Assembly (NCBI GenBank): GCA_019801415.1
Contig: JAHVJD010000002.1
Location: 186,001 to 250,000, forward strand
DNA length: 64,000 nt
Direction of reading: 5' to 3'
Source: Nocardioides marinus
GTDB lineage: Bacteria > Pseudomonadota > Alphaproteobacteria > Rhodobacterales > Rhodobacteraceae
Shown here: positions 9,476 to 19,811 of the stretch, piece by piece
Position numbering within the stretch: position 1 is the first letter of the stretch
How the letters are laid out: every line of letters begins with the position of its first letter
Position numbers and translations under genes: made by a program
Notes under the pieces: generated by a model
What the model saw: only the letters and a program-made list of their open reading frames with translations
Told to the model about the DNA's origin: nothing
The model's database searches: none

Positions 9476-10915
9476 ATGACCGAACAAGACATATGGCAGC
9501 TGAGCGCGACAGAACTCACGCGCCTTACCCGGAGCGGAGATCTCAGCGCTGAAGCCGCGGTGGAGGCCGCACTGGGGCGCATGGCAGCCGTGAACCCCGA
9601 CCTGAATGCCGTGGTCGAAGATCTCAGCACGCAAGCGCGAAGCCGAGCCCACGCGCTCGACAAGACACGCGAAAGTGGCGTCGAACCCGGGCCACTGCAC
9701 GGCGTCCCTGTCACCATAAAGATCAATGTCGATCAGGCCGGACACGCCACCTCCAACGGTGTCGTCGCGCTCAAAGACCTTATCGCGCCCGCCAATGCCC
9801 CGGTCGTGGAAAACTTGCAAAAAGCTGGCGCGGTGGTGATCGGACGCACCAACACGCCGGAGTTTTCCTTTCGCGCGGATACCGACAACCCGCTTCATGG
9901 GCGCACCCACAATCCCTGGGGGCGGCATGTCTCTGCCGGTGGTTCTTCCGGAGGTGCCGGAGCCGCGGTGATGGCCGGTATCGGCGCGCTGGCACACGGC
10001 AATGACATCGGTGGATCACTGCGCTTCCCCGCGGCCGCAAACGGTGCCGTCACGGTGAAACCTGGACTTGGGCGGGTGCCTGCCTGGAACCCCAGCCAGC
10101 GCGCCGAACGCGGATTGCTGGCACAGCTGATGTCGGTGCAGGGATTGATCACTCGGACGGCAGAAGATTTGCACCTGGCAATGCCCAGCCTGATCGCGCC
10201 GGACCCACGCGATCCTTTCCACGTGCCGATGCCCTGGCGCGGCGCGGACAACCAGCAGCCTCTGAAGGTCGCCTTCACGCGCAACACCCACGGCTATGAC
10301 CTGCATCCCGAGGTGGAGGCGGCGCTTCTGACAGCCCGCGATGCGCTGCGCGATGCCGGTTACATTGTCGAAGAGGTCGAGCCGCCCAATGTGTTCGACG
10401 CAGGTCGCAGCGGGTACCGCGCCCTTATGGGCGAAATCCATGCTCTGATGAAGGCCGACGTCGATGCAGCCGGCTCCCAGACCGTGCGGGATATCTTCGC
10501 GGTCTATTTCCAGGAGTTCCCCCCTTTCACCGGCGACGAATTGTTGAAAGTGATGGCGCAGCGAACGCATTTCGCCCGCCAATGGTCCCTGTTCATGCAG
10601 GACTACCCGCTGGTGCTGTCGCCCTTCCTGCCACAGCCGTTCTTCCGTCCAGACCGCGATACCGAAGGTGCGGCCGGTGTGCAGGAGGTGCTCGGTTGCG
10701 CTGTCTACTCCTACGCGATGAACTTCCTCGGCCTGCCCTCGGCATCCGTTCCCGCGCGGCTGGCGGAGCTGCCGGGCGGACCGCAGCCGATCAATGTGCA
10801 GATCGCGGCGCAGCGGTGGCGCGAGGATCTGGCGGTCGATGCCTGCAAGGTGATCGAGGACCGCGTGGGCCGCATGTGCCTGCCACTGTGGAAGCGGATG
10901 CAGCAAGAGCAGTGA
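9476..10915 (+). CDS. amidase (amidase-signature family)
   Basis: This 479-residue amidase-signature enzyme hydrolyses an amide bond; the natural substrate cannot be read from sequence. The Ser-cisSer-Lys triad is visible: Lys82 in VTIKINVD, cis-Ser in AGGSSGGAGAA at about 157-158 and the nucleophile Ser181 in GNDIGGSLRFPA. The ATG at 9476 is chosen because AGGAGG lies at correct spacing; an in-frame extension upstream crosses the prpE terminator and is not protein-like. GatA is unlikely, because gatB and gatC are absent and the C-terminal half differs from GatA. Confidence 0.88.
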   Translation: MTEQDIWQLSATELTRLTRSGDLSAEAAVEAALGRMAAVNPDLNAVVEDLSTQARSRAHALDKTRESGVEPGPLHGVPVTIKINVDQAGHATSNGVVALKDLIAPANAPVVENLQKAGAVVIGRTNTPEFSFRADTDNPLHGRTHNPWGRHVSAGGSSGGAGAAVMAGIGALAHGNDIGGSLRFPAAANGAVTVKPGLGRVPAWNPSQRAERGLLAQLMSVQGLITRTAEDLHLAMPSLIAPDPRDPFHVPMPWRGADNQQPLKVAFTRNTHGYDLHPEVEAALLTARDALRDAGYIVEEVEPPNVFDAGRSGYRALMGEIHALMKADVDAAGSQTVRDIFAVYFQEFPPFTGDELLKVMAQRTHFARQWSLFMQDYPLVLSPFLPQPFFRPDRDTEGAAGVQEVLGCAVYSYAMNFLGLPSASVPARLAELPGGPQPINVQIAAQRWREDLAVDACKVIEDRVGRMCLPLWKRMQQEQ

Positions 10916-11249
10916 GCCTGACAGGTTGAACGGTCGGGTTTATCACCCGGGGAACGGAGCACTCCGTCCCCGGGGCAGTTCCGAACCACATTCACCGTCT
11001 ACCCTGACGCAATGCTGCGCGGCTTCAGTTCCGCCCGCGATGACAGCAAGCGGCACTTCACCGGTTACGCGGCACGTGCCAGCAAACAAAGGTAACCCAG
11101 ACACCACTTACGCCACTGGTGCCGCTTGCGGCACCTTGGGATCAAGCGCGGGCCTGAACCAACGCTTGGAGTTCAATAATCGCACGAAGGTGTTACCAAA
11201 GTGTTCACCCGTTCCACCCATGGGCGAATGATACGCACATGGGTACAGC
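10916..11249. other. intergenic region between convergent amidase and nadK
   Basis: These 334 bases contain a GC-rich inverted repeat at 10946-10974 (CCCGGGG plus ACGGAG against CTCCGT plus CCCCGGG), probably a terminator for the amidase although it lacks a T-run. The open frame over 10926-11231 has no ribosome site or recognisable composition and is not called. Nothing else is seen. Confidence 0.5.
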
Positions 11250-12011
11250 TCAGGTGAATTGTTCTGAGATCAGCCGCTCTTCCAGCCCATGCCCGGGATC
11301 GAATAGGATCTTGTGGCGAATGTTCAGTTCCGTCCGGATCTCGACCCAGTCGATATCGGCCACGGAAATGGAATCCGCATCTGCCATGACCGGGCGCTTT
11401 TCCGGCTCCAGCACGTCAAAGCGCACCATGGCATTGCTGGGCAGCAACGCCCCGCGCCAACGACGCGGCCGAAAGGCGGCGATCGCGGTCAACGCCAATA
11501 CATCGGCGCCAATCGGCAGAATCGGGCCATGTGCCGAGTAGTTGTAGGCGGTGGAGCCGGCAGGCGTCGCCACAAGCGCCCCATCGCAAACCAGCTCCGG
11601 CATGCGAATCCGCCCGTCGACCGAAACCTGCAACCGCGCGGCCTGCGGTCCCGCCCGCAACAAGGAGACCTCGTTGATCGCCAGTTCTTTGTGGACGCCC
11701 CCCTGCCGATCCATTGCCGTCATGGACAACGGGTTGATGATCTCCTGCACCGCGTCCTGAAGGCGCTCAGTCAGCCCTTCGGCGCGGTATTCATTCATCA
11801 GGAAACCCACGGTCCCACAGTTCATCCCGTAGACCGGCGCGGGGTGATCGACCATGGAGTGCAATGTGCGCAGCATGAACCCATCGCCGCCGAGCGCCAC
11901 GATGACATCCGCCTGCTCTGGTGACACATGGCCGTATCGGGTCTCAAGCTCGGCCAGAGCCTGCTGTGCGACGTCGGCCTTGCTGGCAAGAAATGCGATT
12001 CTCAAAGACAT
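11250..12011 (-). CDS. nadK: NAD kinase
   Basis: This 253-residue protein makes NADP from NAD and ATP (or polyphosphate). The diagnostic GGDGFML motif is near residue 45. NEV(S) follows in the middle, and the glycine-rich [22 protein letters not shown] block is the NAD kinase signature. The ATG at 12011 is used because the protein then starts [13 protein letters not shown] with a GGAAA site before it; the upstream in-frame extension is not family-like. It is divergent from glyA with 169 bases between the starts. Confidence 0.95.
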   Translation of the reverse strand: MSLRIAFLASKADVAQQALAELETRYGHVSPEQADVIVALGGDGFMLRTLHSMVDHPAPVYGMNCGTVGFLMNEYRAEGLTERLQDAVQEIINPLSMTAMDRQGGVHKELAINEVSLLRAGPQAARLQVSVDGRIRMPELVCDGALVATPAGSTAYNYSAHGPILPIGADVLALTAIAAFRPRRWRGALLPSNAMVRFDVLEPEKRPVMADADSISVADIDWVEIRTELNIRHKILFDPGHGLEERLISEQFT

Positions 12012-12180
12012 AAAATCTGTTTCCGGTGTTAGCCATGTGGTTCCGAAACAAGCACAGCTTTCCACCGAAGGCCATAGTTGCCGTTCTGTCGCACGCAAAT
12101 GTCGCTTTACAGGCTTTCTGAGCAGCAAAGTTTCCGATAGGAAATCCTCAAATCTGACCCTCTACTCCAACGGAGCCACC

Positions 12181-13476
12181 ATGACTGAAGCGACCCGTGA
12201 CCCCGGATTTTTCACCCAATCGCTGGCCGAGCGCGACCCTGAGCTGCACGGCGCAATCACAGCCGAACTGGGCCGCCAGCGCGACGAGATCGAACTAATC
12301 GCCTCCGAGAACATCGTCTCTGCCGCGGTGATGGAAGCGCAGGGCTCCGTGCTGACCAACAAGTATGCCGAAGGCTACCCGGGCCGTCGCTACTATGGCG
12401 GCTGCCAGTATGTGGACGTGGCCGAAAACCTCGCCATCGACCGCGCCAAGCAGCTGTTCGGCTGCGAGTTCGCCAACGTGCAGCCGAACTCCGGCAGCCA
12501 GGCAAACCAGGGCGTGTTCCAGGCGCTGATCCAGCCCGGCGACACCATCCTGGGCATGGACCTCGCCTCCGGTGGTCACCTGACCCACGGCGCCGCGCCG
12601 AACCAGTCCGGCAAATGGTTCAACGCCGTGCATTACGGTGTGCGCGAAAGCGATTGCCTGATCGACTACGACCAGATCCAGGCCCTCGCGACGGAGCACC
12701 AGCCCAAGCTGATCATCGCCGGCGGCTCCGCCATCCCGCGCCAGATCGACTTTGCCCGCTTCCGCGAAATCGCCGACAGCGTGGGCGCCTACTTCATGGT
12801 CGACATGGCCCACATCGCCGGCCTGATCGCCGCAGGTGAGCACCCCTCGCCCTTCCCGCACGCGCATGTGGCAACCACCACCACCCACAAGACCCTGCGC
12901 GGCCCGCGCGGCGGCATGATCCTGACCAACGACGCGACGATCGCCAAGAAGGTGAACTCGGCGATCTTCCCCGGCATTCAGGGCGGCCCGTTGATGCACG
13001 TGATCGCAGGCAAGGCAGCTGCCTTCGGCGAGGCGCTGAAGCCCGAGTTCAAAGCCTACCAGAAGCAAGTCCGCGCCAACGCGGCAGCGCTGGCGGATCA
13101 GCTGATCAAGGGCGGTCTGGACATTGTCACCGGCGGCACTGACACCCATGTGATGCTGGTTGACCTGCGCCCCAAAGGCGTGACCGGCAACATCGCCGAC
13201 AAGGCCCTGGGCCGTGCCCACATCACCACCAACAAGAACGGCATCCCGTTCGATCCGGAAAAGCCCACCGTGACCTCCGGTCTGCGCCTCGGTACGCCTG
13301 CAGGCACCACCCGTGGCTTCGGCGAGGCCGAGTTCCGCCAGATCGCCGACCTGATCATCGAGGTGATCGACGGGCTGGCCAGTAACGGTGAAGAAGGCAA
13401 TGCGGACGTCGAAGCCTCCGTGCGCGCCAAGGTAGCGGAGCTCTGCAGCCGCTTCCCGCTGTACCCGAACCTGTAA
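12181..13476 (+). CDS. glyA: serine hydroxymethyltransferase
   Basis: This 431-residue PLP enzyme interconverts serine and glycine with tetrahydrofolate, the main one-carbon source. Family blocks are present in order: [28 protein letters not shown], the [13 protein letters not shown] region and the PLP lysine block [14 protein letters not shown]. The ATG at 12181 follows a purine-poor leader but matches the normal GlyA N-terminus. Codon use is strongly biased to C-ending codons, as expected for a highly expressed gene. A classical terminator follows. Confidence 0.97.
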   Translation: MTEATRDPGFFTQSLAERDPELHGAITAELGRQRDEIELIASENIVSAAVMEAQGSVLTNKYAEGYPGRRYYGGCQYVDVAENLAIDRAKQLFGCEFANVQPNSGSQANQGVFQALIQPGDTILGMDLASGGHLTHGAAPNQSGKWFNAVHYGVRESDCLIDYDQIQALATEHQPKLIIAGGSAIPRQIDFARFREIADSVGAYFMVDMAHIAGLIAAGEHPSPFPHAHVATTTTHKTLRGPRGGMILTNDATIAKKVNSAIFPGIQGGPLMHVIAGKAAAFGEALKPEFKAYQKQVRANAAALADQLIKGGLDIVTGGTDTHVMLVDLRPKGVTGNIADKALGRAHITTNKNGIPFDPEKPTVTSGLRLGTPAGTTRGFGEAEFRQIADLIIEVIDGLASNGEEGNADVEASVRAKVAELCSRFPLYPNL

Positions 13477-13498
13477 GCCCAACAGGATTGAGGAAAAG

Positions 13499-13535
13499 AA
13501 CCGCCGCGCCCCCTGGTCGCGGCGGTTTCATTTTT
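13499..13535 (+). terminator. intrinsic terminator of glyA
   Basis: AACCGCCGCG and CGCGGCGGTT form a perfect 10-bp stem around a 9-base loop, and TCATTTTT follows. It is 23 bases after the glyA stop. Confidence 0.88.
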
Positions 13536-13759
13536 GGCACCGGATGAGATCTGCCTTGCCCCGCAGCCCCTGGCATAATGGCCAGACATGAGGCTTGGGC
13601 GCGACCGCCTCGGCAGGAGCCAAGCCCCCGTCTCGCTCCCGTTGCGCGACCCACAGCAGCCACATGGTTTTGCAACGCACTTGCGCTCAACGAATAGTAG
13701 ACGACCGCTGAAACAATCTTTGCCCTATGCTTCACACGTCGGGGACAACACAGAGCGGA

Positions 13760-14125
13760 TCACACCAACCCGCGCCAGCGCAGCACCACGACCAGCAGCG
13801 CAATCACCGTCAACAGCGAGAAACCGATGCTGCCCAGGATGCTCAGCCACAGCCCCCGGCGGCGATCCGCAAGATCGATCTGCTCGAGGTGCGCGCGCAC
13901 CTCGCGGGCAGCGCCGCGCAGCGGCTTTTCATCCAGTGTCAACCGCAGCCTGGGATGTTCGATCAACGGCATGGCGGCCGCCAGTTTGCGACCCTGGCGG
14001 TAGACCCGGCGCGGCAGGCGGCGGCGCGCCCGCTTCAGCGCCATTTCGAGGTCGCCCGAGGCATGCTCACGTTCCTTCAGAAGCACGCGGATCTCTTCGA
14101 TATCCTGTTCCAGGCTGGCAGCCAT
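13760..14125 (-). CDS. small protein with C-terminal membrane anchor, unknown function
   Basis: This 121-residue protein is not recognised as a named family. Residues 1-85 are highly charged and mostly helical in character (EEIRVLLKEREHASGD, KRARRRLPRRV). One hydrophobic segment at about 92-115 (LWLSILGSIGFSLLTVIALLVVVL) is followed by a short basic tail, so the protein is probably tail-anchored in the inner membrane with its charged part in the cytoplasm. AGGAGCAGGAA directly before the ATG is a strong ribosome site and supports a real gene. It is divergent from the hydrolase gene. Confidence 0.7.
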   Translation of the reverse strand: MAASLEQDIEEIRVLLKEREHASGDLEMALKRARRRLPRRVYRQGRKLAAAMPLIEHPRLRLTLDEKPLRGAAREVRAHLEQIDLADRRRGLWLSILGSIGFSLLTVIALLVVVLRWRGLV

Positions 14126-14225
14126 TTCCTGCTCCTTTGGTCGGCTTGTCGCCCCACCCTAGCCTGCCCTTGTCGGGCTCTCAATGGGGCTGGCGCACGG
14201 CGCGTCAGGCGGCTATCAAGCGCCT

Positions 14226-14984
14226 ATGCTGAACACGATCACACATGGCTCCGCCACCGAGAAACCGCCACTCCTGATTGCCCACGGGCTTTACGGCTCT
14301 GCGCGCAACTGGGGCGTCATCGCGAAACGGCTTTCAGATGAACGTCAGGTGGTAGCGGTCGATATGCGCAACCACGGCGACAGCCCCCGCATGGACAGCC
14401 ACAGCTACCCGGAAATGGCTGACGACCTGGCCGAGGTGATCGATGCCCATGGCGGGCAGATGGATGTGATCGGCCATTCGATGGGCGGGAAGGCTGCCAT
14501 GATGCTGGCACTCAAGCACCCCCAGGCGGTGCGGCGCCTGTTGGTCGCGGATATCGCGCCCGTCGCTTATGGGCACACGCAGATTCACTACATCGAGGCG
14601 ATGCGCTCGGTCGATCTGGACCGGGTTCAACGCCGCCCCGAGGCAGCGGCACAACTGGCCGAAGCGGGTGTGGAACCAGCACTGCAAAGCTTCTTCACCC
14701 AATCTCTGGACCTGCCCAACCGGCGCTGGAAGCTGAACCTTGACGTGCTGGCCGACCAGATGCCCAATATCATGTCTTTCCCTGAGACCAATGCAAGCTG
14801 GTCCGGTCCGGCCCTGTTCCTGTCCGGGGCCAATTCGGATTACGTGCTGGCGGAACACCGGCCGGTCATCCGCGCCCGGTTCCCCGCCGCGCGGTTCGCC
14901 AAGCTGCCCGAGGCAGGCCATTGGCTGCACGCCGAAAAACCACGCGAATTCGAAGCGGCCGCACGGGTCTTCTTCAACGCCTGA
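14226..14984 (+). CDS. alpha/beta hydrolase (YbfF-like esterase)
   Basis: This 252-residue alpha/beta hydrolase has LLIAHGLYGSARNW (oxyanion-hole region), DMRNHGDSP, the nucleophile elbow GHSMGGKAAM and a C-terminal EAGHWLHAEKP with the catalytic His. This order and spacing resemble the YbfF esterase group. The substrate is not known. The ATG at 14226 fits the family start; an in-frame GTG/ATG extension upstream would add an unlike segment. It is the last chromosomal gene before the left prophage end. Confidence 0.85.
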   Translation: MLNTITHGSATEKPPLLIAHGLYGSARNWGVIAKRLSDERQVVAVDMRNHGDSPRMDSHSYPEMADDLAEVIDAHGGQMDVIGHSMGGKAAMMLALKHPQAVRRLLVADIAPVAYGHTQIHYIEAMRSVDLDRVQRRPEAAAQLAEAGVEPALQSFFTQSLDLPNRRWKLNLDVLADQMPNIMSFPETNASWSGPALFLSGANSDYVLAEHRPVIRARFPAARFAKLPEAGHWLHAEKPREFEAAARVFFNA

Positions 14985-15187
14985 GCGTGCAAGGCATCCA
15001 GCCGTCGCGCAACAGTGAAGGCTCCAAGTCCGCTCCCCCAGATACAGCCAGACGCCGAGCCGACGCGACGGTTGCTTTCGGCTGAGCGAAATGCAGTGCG
15101 CAAACCCGCGCGTCCGCCATTGGCGTGACAAAGCACGAAGGCATGACAAGGCACGAAACGCACAAGCGCCCCTCGCGCGAAAGAAAT

Positions 15188-15259
15188 TCCCTTTAAAATC
15201 AGTGGTGCGGACGGCGGGACTCGAACCCGCACGGCCATAAGGCCAGGAGATTTTAAGTT
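15188..15259. repeat. attL: 72-bp direct repeat of attR
   Basis: Identical to 56203-56274 from TTCCCTTTAAAATCAGTGG through AGGAGATTTTAAGT. The sequence diverges right after the anticodon-loop region on one side and 16 bases beyond the tRNA 3' end on the other. It marks the left prophage boundary. Confidence 0.95.
15204..15259 (-). pseudogene. 3' fragment of tRNA-Leu(UAA) left by integration
   Basis: This is the CCA end, acceptor 3' strand, T-arm, variable arm and anticodon 3' half of the tRNA-Leu found intact at 56219-56304. The D-arm and 5' acceptor strand are missing here; the sequence changes after the anticodon loop. It is the displaced bacterial copy. Confidence 0.93.
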
Positions 15260-15504
15260 ATGATTGAACCACATAAAATCAGGAGCTTAGCCAAATTCGC
15301 TCCCACGGACAAAACGTAAACATACAGTGAAAGTGGGCGCGCCCTTTTCTCCCGCACGGGTCCACGTTATTCAAGTGAGATCTTGACGATTCAAGCGCCA
15401 CTCTTGCGGAAATTTCGCCGACCCAATTGCGCCAAGCTATCGACACTGTTGACACGCGCTGATCACGAAACACGCGTTCGCCCCAACGACGAGGAGCTAA
15501 GTTT

Positions 15505-15681
15505 TTGAAAGCAGAGCGACTAGACAATGGCCTCATCAGGCTCGCGGGCCCCATTTGGAAAGACGAATTTCCGGAAACACGGCTTGAGGCATGGATTGCA
15601 TGGTATGAAAGAATGCATGAAGACCATGGCCATCACACCTACAGGGCTGCTGCCGAAGCATTGAAAGCCCTGGTATATTAG
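15505..15681 (+). CDS. small hypothetical protein with TTG start
   Basis: This 58-residue frame begins at TTG, 8 bases after a perfect GAGGAG ribosome site at 15491-15496. The product is charged and protein-like (RLAGPIWKDEFPETRLEAW, YERMHEDHGHHTYRAAAEAL) and ends LVY. No family is recognised. It is the first possible gene inside attL. An antisense open frame (15520-15795, minus) covers most of it but has a poor composition for a protein. The call rests on the ribosome site and amino acid character alone. Confidence 0.45.
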   Translation: MKAERLDNGLIRLAGPIWKDEFPETRLEAWIAWYERMHEDHGHHTYRAAAEALKALVY

Positions 15682-16325
15682 CCTATCGCTTAGTGTAAGC
15701 ACTCTGCCGAGAGACAAGGTGTATCCTAGATCATTGCCACCAGAACGCCTCTGATCTGCGACTGGGATCGGTTGAGGATTATACGTGACAATCATACGCG
15801 TCCGCGCCTCGCGGACGGCCAGCTAAAATCGCGCCACCGAGCGAGAGCGAGATAAAGGACCGGTCCCAGCCCAATTTGGACGTTTGCACGATGCGCGGCA
15901 ACGCCCTCGCTGCAAGCGCAAAGGGTCCAGGCAGATTTCCCGAGAGCGGACCTTAAGGGCTGCACAGTTGACTAGGATGATGCTGCACCCCGCTCGAAGG
16001 TCGGCGGGGCGCAGAAAGTGAGCTTCGCAAAGTCGACATGTTCGACTTGCGCCCAGGGGTTTGACCCGACCCCAATCAGACCTTGGCCGATGGGTTCACG
16101 ATACTTCGAACACAACATGCAAATCAGAACTTCATCAGCGAACCTTTGAGGTCTGATCTGTCAATCAGCCTTGAATTTCCTGTGTAAACGCCTCAACCAT
16201 TGGTAAGAGTGTGGTCCCGGCCGTTCACCCATTAGCACCATGAAGCTTGTGGGTAGAGCACTAAATATTGAGATGGCAGTGGCGTCAGGCCATGTATATA
16301 GATTGAAGAGATTGAAGGTGGTTAA
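15682..16325. other. prophage left-end non-coding stretch
   Basis: These 644 bases hold no gene that I can support. Short frames on both strands are interrupted and lack ribosome sites. The end of the stretch has GAAGGTGG at 16312-16319, the ribosome site for the next gene, whose promoter must also be here. The region may contain decayed phage or cargo sequence. Confidence 0.4.
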
Positions 16326-19300
16326 GTGAGCAATAAAGTTGATCGACGGATCCTTCAGGATGAGCCATCCGAAAAAGACCTTTTCAATGGAGGTGGGCAC
16401 GAACGAACTGCTCATTCTCTGTCCAAAGCAATTGTAAGGTTTGATAGCGGTGATAGCGCAATTGGGCTCGAGGGCTCATGGGGAAGCGGGAAGTCCAGTG
16501 TCGTCGAAATGGCGAAGAGAAAACTCTCCGAGAAGAATGGGAAGGGAAAGAAGACCTACAACTTCTTTACTTTCGACATATGGAAATCTCAGGGTTCAGA
16601 TTTCCGCCGGTCGTTCTTGGAGCATTTTTTGAACTGGGCACAAATGACTTTTCCAAAGAAACGTCATGAATTGGCTGCTATTGAAGCTCAGATTCAAGGA
16701 AAGACACGAGAGATACAAACAAACAACCAGCCGATACTAGACTGGTATGGAATTACAGTTCTCGTTTTTCTTCCCTTCCTCCCGCTTTATTACTTTTGGG
16801 CGAAGACTGTCTTCGATGAAGCTGCCAAGGCAGGGAGTGCCGGAGACTTTCTTTGCTCGACACCCTTTCTGCTGTTGCTTGCATTTGTCATTGCAACCCT
16901 TGCACTCGCGGGCTGCAAGTTCAGGTCTGCTCGAGCCAAGGATCCGAAAACAGATTTTAAAGCTGTCATCTCTAGATTGCTCCTTATAAGATCGCGACAG
17001 CATCAAGACCACAAAGTTGTTCAGAAGGTTCGGGAAATTGACCCAAATGATTACGAGTTTCATTCTACGTTGCGAGAAATCCTTGGTGTTGTTCAGTCGG
17101 AACACGAAAGAGTCGTTGTCGTCCTAGACAACATCGACAGATTGCCTGGAAAAGAAATAAGGGATTATTGGGCACTAGTAAGATCAATTTTTGCGCGAGC
17201 GCATGGGGAAATAATACAAGGCGCACATACTGAGATCACAGCAATTGTTCCCTATGATCGAAAGTTGATTGAGGCAAACGTAACAACTGATGAAGACGAA
17301 GAAACAGGTCGCAACGACATAAGCTGCCTTGCCTCAAGAGAACTGTTTTCAAAAACATTCTCAGAGATTCTTTCGGTCTCTCCGCCTGTTCTCTCCAACG
17401 CACGCGAATTCTTCGCTGACAGGTTGGAAGAAGCGCTGCCCAAGCAGGTTTCCGCAGATGACAGGTTTCGCACCTACCGTATTTTCTGCGAACTACTCAA
17501 AACCCAAGGTGGAACAACAACGCCGCGAAACATCGTTTCTTTCGTTAACAACTTGAGCAGCTTGTATGAGTTGCACAACGGAAAGTTTCGTCTTCCAACG
17601 GTTGCTGCTTACATTGCCCACCAGGACCGCATCAGAGACAAGCCATCAGTTTTGAACGAGAAAACCGGTCTGGACCCCAGAATTTCTGCTCTATCAGGCG
17701 ATAGTAAACTTACAAAAAATCTAGCAGCTATGGTCTTCAATGTTGAAGAAGACCTTGCGTTTCAGATCTTGCTCGATGATGAAATTGCTGAAGCCATTCT
17801 TAGCCCAAGCCCAGACCGCATTCTTGCTCTATCTTCAGCTCCTGGCTTCGACGACCGCGTCGACGATGTTGTCCAGGCGAATGTCGATGAATGGCGCAGC
17901 ACGGGAGACCTTGGCACCGCAATCAGAAACATTTCCGAGTTGCATGAGAACTATGAAGGTGACGCAAAGAAACACCTAGCGAGCACAGTGCTCCGGGCGT
18001 TCTCAAAAGTGGAAACTCTTCCAATCAAGGGTGAAGGTTACGTTGAACATCTGCCGATTTTCTCGCTAGCTACTGAAAGTCAGCTACCGGAAACTGTGGA
18101 TTACTTCGTGAATGCGGTGCTGGCAGGTGTGCACCAGCAAGAGAAGTACACATTTCAAGATGGTAAGGCCTTTTCCTCTTTTCTGGTCGCAGTTGCCGAG
18201 GCTCTGGAGAAGCATGGCGGAGCAGAGGCCCTGAACATTGCCTTGGGTGAGCAAACACTGCCAACCGCGCCGGAGTATATGTTTGGCCTAGCAGCGACTA
18301 TTGCAACCACGGGGTTCGACTTAAGCTCCTTTTCCTCGGCAGAGATCGCGCTCGATGAGGATCTTAAGTATTTAGAAGAACAGTTCGTCAAATACCCTGG
18401 GCTGGCAATTCCAGCCCTTGAACAGTTCACTTCAAACGACCTCTTGCCCGACCAAGAGCTCGTGAGCATCGCGAATGCCGCTCTGTCCGCTCTCAAAACA
18501 GGTGAAGTTCCACCGGGGAACGCCAGTGCGTTGCTAGAAATAGCCGCCATAACTTGGCAGTCGGTTGACGAAAGTAAACGAGCAGAAATACTGCTGGCGA
18601 ACGCCACGACTGAAGGGCAGTTCTTTAGAAATATTGGTGACGGCTCAACCGTAGAGAGTCAGACAGCCCAGGCGAATTTGCTGTTTTTGGCTCAGGAGCA
18701 ACTTGGAAAAGGTCTTTCAACCCCAACAAAGTTGAATCCAAATAATACCCGCGCACCTGACCCTTCGGATGGCTTCAGCCGTTTCAAGGATTTGTTAGAT
18801 GGTTCGGGAGAACTCTTAGATAGCCAAGTAGAATTGGTAGCACACAAGGCAGTCGCAGCACGTGGTGCAACCCGCTGGATTGTGTATGGCAAGGCTAATC
18901 GGGAGCATTCGGCAGTCGCACAAATTGTCGTCGAGATGTTTAGCCGTGCGACACCTCCCTACCTCACTCTGCAAGGTTTGACCTCGCATTTCCCTTATCT
19001 GCGCGATCTACTCGAAGAAGATGTTTTGGTCGGCGCACTGGGGAAATATGCTCCTAGGATGGACGTCTCAGAGATTAAAAAGCTAACGCTTGATGATATA
19101 CCCCGCGGCTTTCTATCTCTTTCACATGCTACGGGTGGTCTATGGAACCCCCTGCATGAACACGTCGGTGACCTTTTGAGTTCAGTCGAACAACAGGCTT
19201 GGCCAGATCACATTAGTGAGATGGATCACACGGCATTGGTTCTTCTCGAAAAACTAGATTCCTCGGGCTGCCAACTTGATGCAGGCGTATTCAGAAAGCC

Positions 19301-19811
19301 GTTCGTCCACATTGTAAAACACGTCTTGTCTGGAGAGAGTGAAATTGAGGCTGCCGATGGTGCCTTGGATGCACTGTTGCGCGCTCTAGATAAAAGCTAT
19401 CACGAGGACGTTTGGCGCTCTCTTCGTGAAGGAATCTCCAACGTTTCCGCGACATCTTTGGGTCATGCTATGCAGCTATGTCCCGAGCTGATCTCAAACG
19501 TAGCACAACGTGGAGATCGAATAATGAAGGCCGAGAAGGACAATGTCCTGCGCCATATCCTTGTTCCTGCGCTGGAAGGAAGACAAAGTGACGCTCTTCG
19601 GATTTTCGTTGGTATGGGTTACTCGAAGCTGAAGGACTTCCAGAACGCGGCCCAAGACAGCACCACGGCTATGGTTGAGGGCGCGTGGAAAAGCTTTTCC
19701 AATGCAAACGTGGATAGAAACCTGATGCGCGACCTTAGCGAGGTCTTGTTTGGAAAGCGAAAAGCGAAGTCAATTTTGGACCCCAGCTTTTGGCTTTCAT
19801 TGCCAAAGTAA
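16326..19811 (+). CDS. KAP-type membrane P-loop NTPase, candidate phage-exclusion protein
   Basis: This 1161-residue protein starts at GTG behind GAAGGTGG. The N-terminus has Walker A (GSWGSGKSS, residues 50-58). Two hydrophobic segments at about 140-160 and 176-197 are inserted between Walker A and Walker B (RVVVVLDNID, about 262-271), the arrangement that defines KAP NTPases. The remaining ~700 residues are helical and repeat-like without a known motif. KAP proteins include PifA of the F plasmid, which excludes phage T7. A large KAP gene at the att-proximal cargo position of a prophage therefore suggests superinfection defence, but that is inference. Base use is visibly more AT-rich than the phage core. 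Confidence 0.85.
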   Translation: MSNKVDRRILQDEPSEKDLFNGGGHERTAHSLSKAIVRFDSGDSAIGLEGSWGSGKSSVVEMAKRKLSEKNGKGKKTYNFFTFDIWKSQGSDFRRSFLEHFLNWAQMTFPKKRHELAAIEAQIQGKTREIQTNNQPILDWYGITVLVFLPFLPLYYFWAKTVFDEAAKAGSAGDFLCSTPFLLLLAFVIATLALAGCKFRSARAKDPKTDFKAVISRLLLIRSRQHQDHKVVQKVREIDPNDYEFHSTLREILGVVQSEHERVVVVLDNIDRLPGKEIRDYWALVRSIFARAHGEIIQGAHTEITAIVPYDRKLIEANVTTDEDEETGRNDISCLASRELFSKTFSEILSVSPPVLSNAREFFADRLEEALPKQVSADDRFRTYRIFCELLKTQGGTTTPRNIVSFVNNLSSLYELHNGKFRLPTVAAYIAHQDRIRDKPSVLNEKTGLDPRISALSGDSKLTKNLAAMVFNVEEDLAFQILLDDEIAEAILSPSPDRILALSSAPGFDDRVDDVVQANVDEWRSTGDLGTAIRNISELHENYEGDAKKHLASTVLRAFSKVETLPIKGEGYVEHLPIFSLATESQLPETVDYFVNAVLAGVHQQEKYTFQDGKAFSSFLVAVAEALEKHGGAEALNIALGEQTLPTAPEYMFGLAATIATTGFDLSSFSSAEIALDEDLKYLEEQFVKYPGLAIPALEQFTSNDLLPDQELVSIANAALSALKTGEVPPGNASALLEIAAITWQSVDESKRAEILLANATTEGQFFRNIGDGSTVESQTAQANLLFLAQEQLGKGLSTPTKLNPNNTRAPDPSDGFSRFKDLLDGSGELLDSQVELVAHKAVAARGATRWIVYGKANREHSAVAQIVVEMFSRATPPYLTLQGLTSHFPYLRDLLEEDVLVGALGKYAPRMDVSEIKKLTLDDIPRGFLSLSHATGGLWNPLHEHVGDLLSSVEQQAWPDHISEMDHTALVLLEKLDSSGCQLDAGVFRKPFVHIVKHVLSGESEIEAADGALDALLRALDKSYHEDVWRSLREGISNVSATSLGHAMQLCPELISNVAQRGDRIMKAEKDNVLRHILVPALEGRQSDALRIFVGMGYSKLKDFQNAAQDSTTAMVEGAWKSFSNANVDRNLMRDLSEVLFGKRKAKSILDPSFWLSLPK

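Noticed and set aside
10926-11231. 101-codon frame between amidase and nadK
   Set aside because: It includes the terminator-like hairpin, has no ribosome site and has no protein-like pattern.
15188-15270. A second functional tRNA-Leu at the left end
   Set aside because: Only the 3' part is present; the D-arm and 5' acceptor strand are missing.
15520-15795. 91-codon minus-strand frame opposite the small attL-proximal gene
   Set aside because: The opposite strand has a perfect ribosome site and a more protein-like product; this frame has neither.
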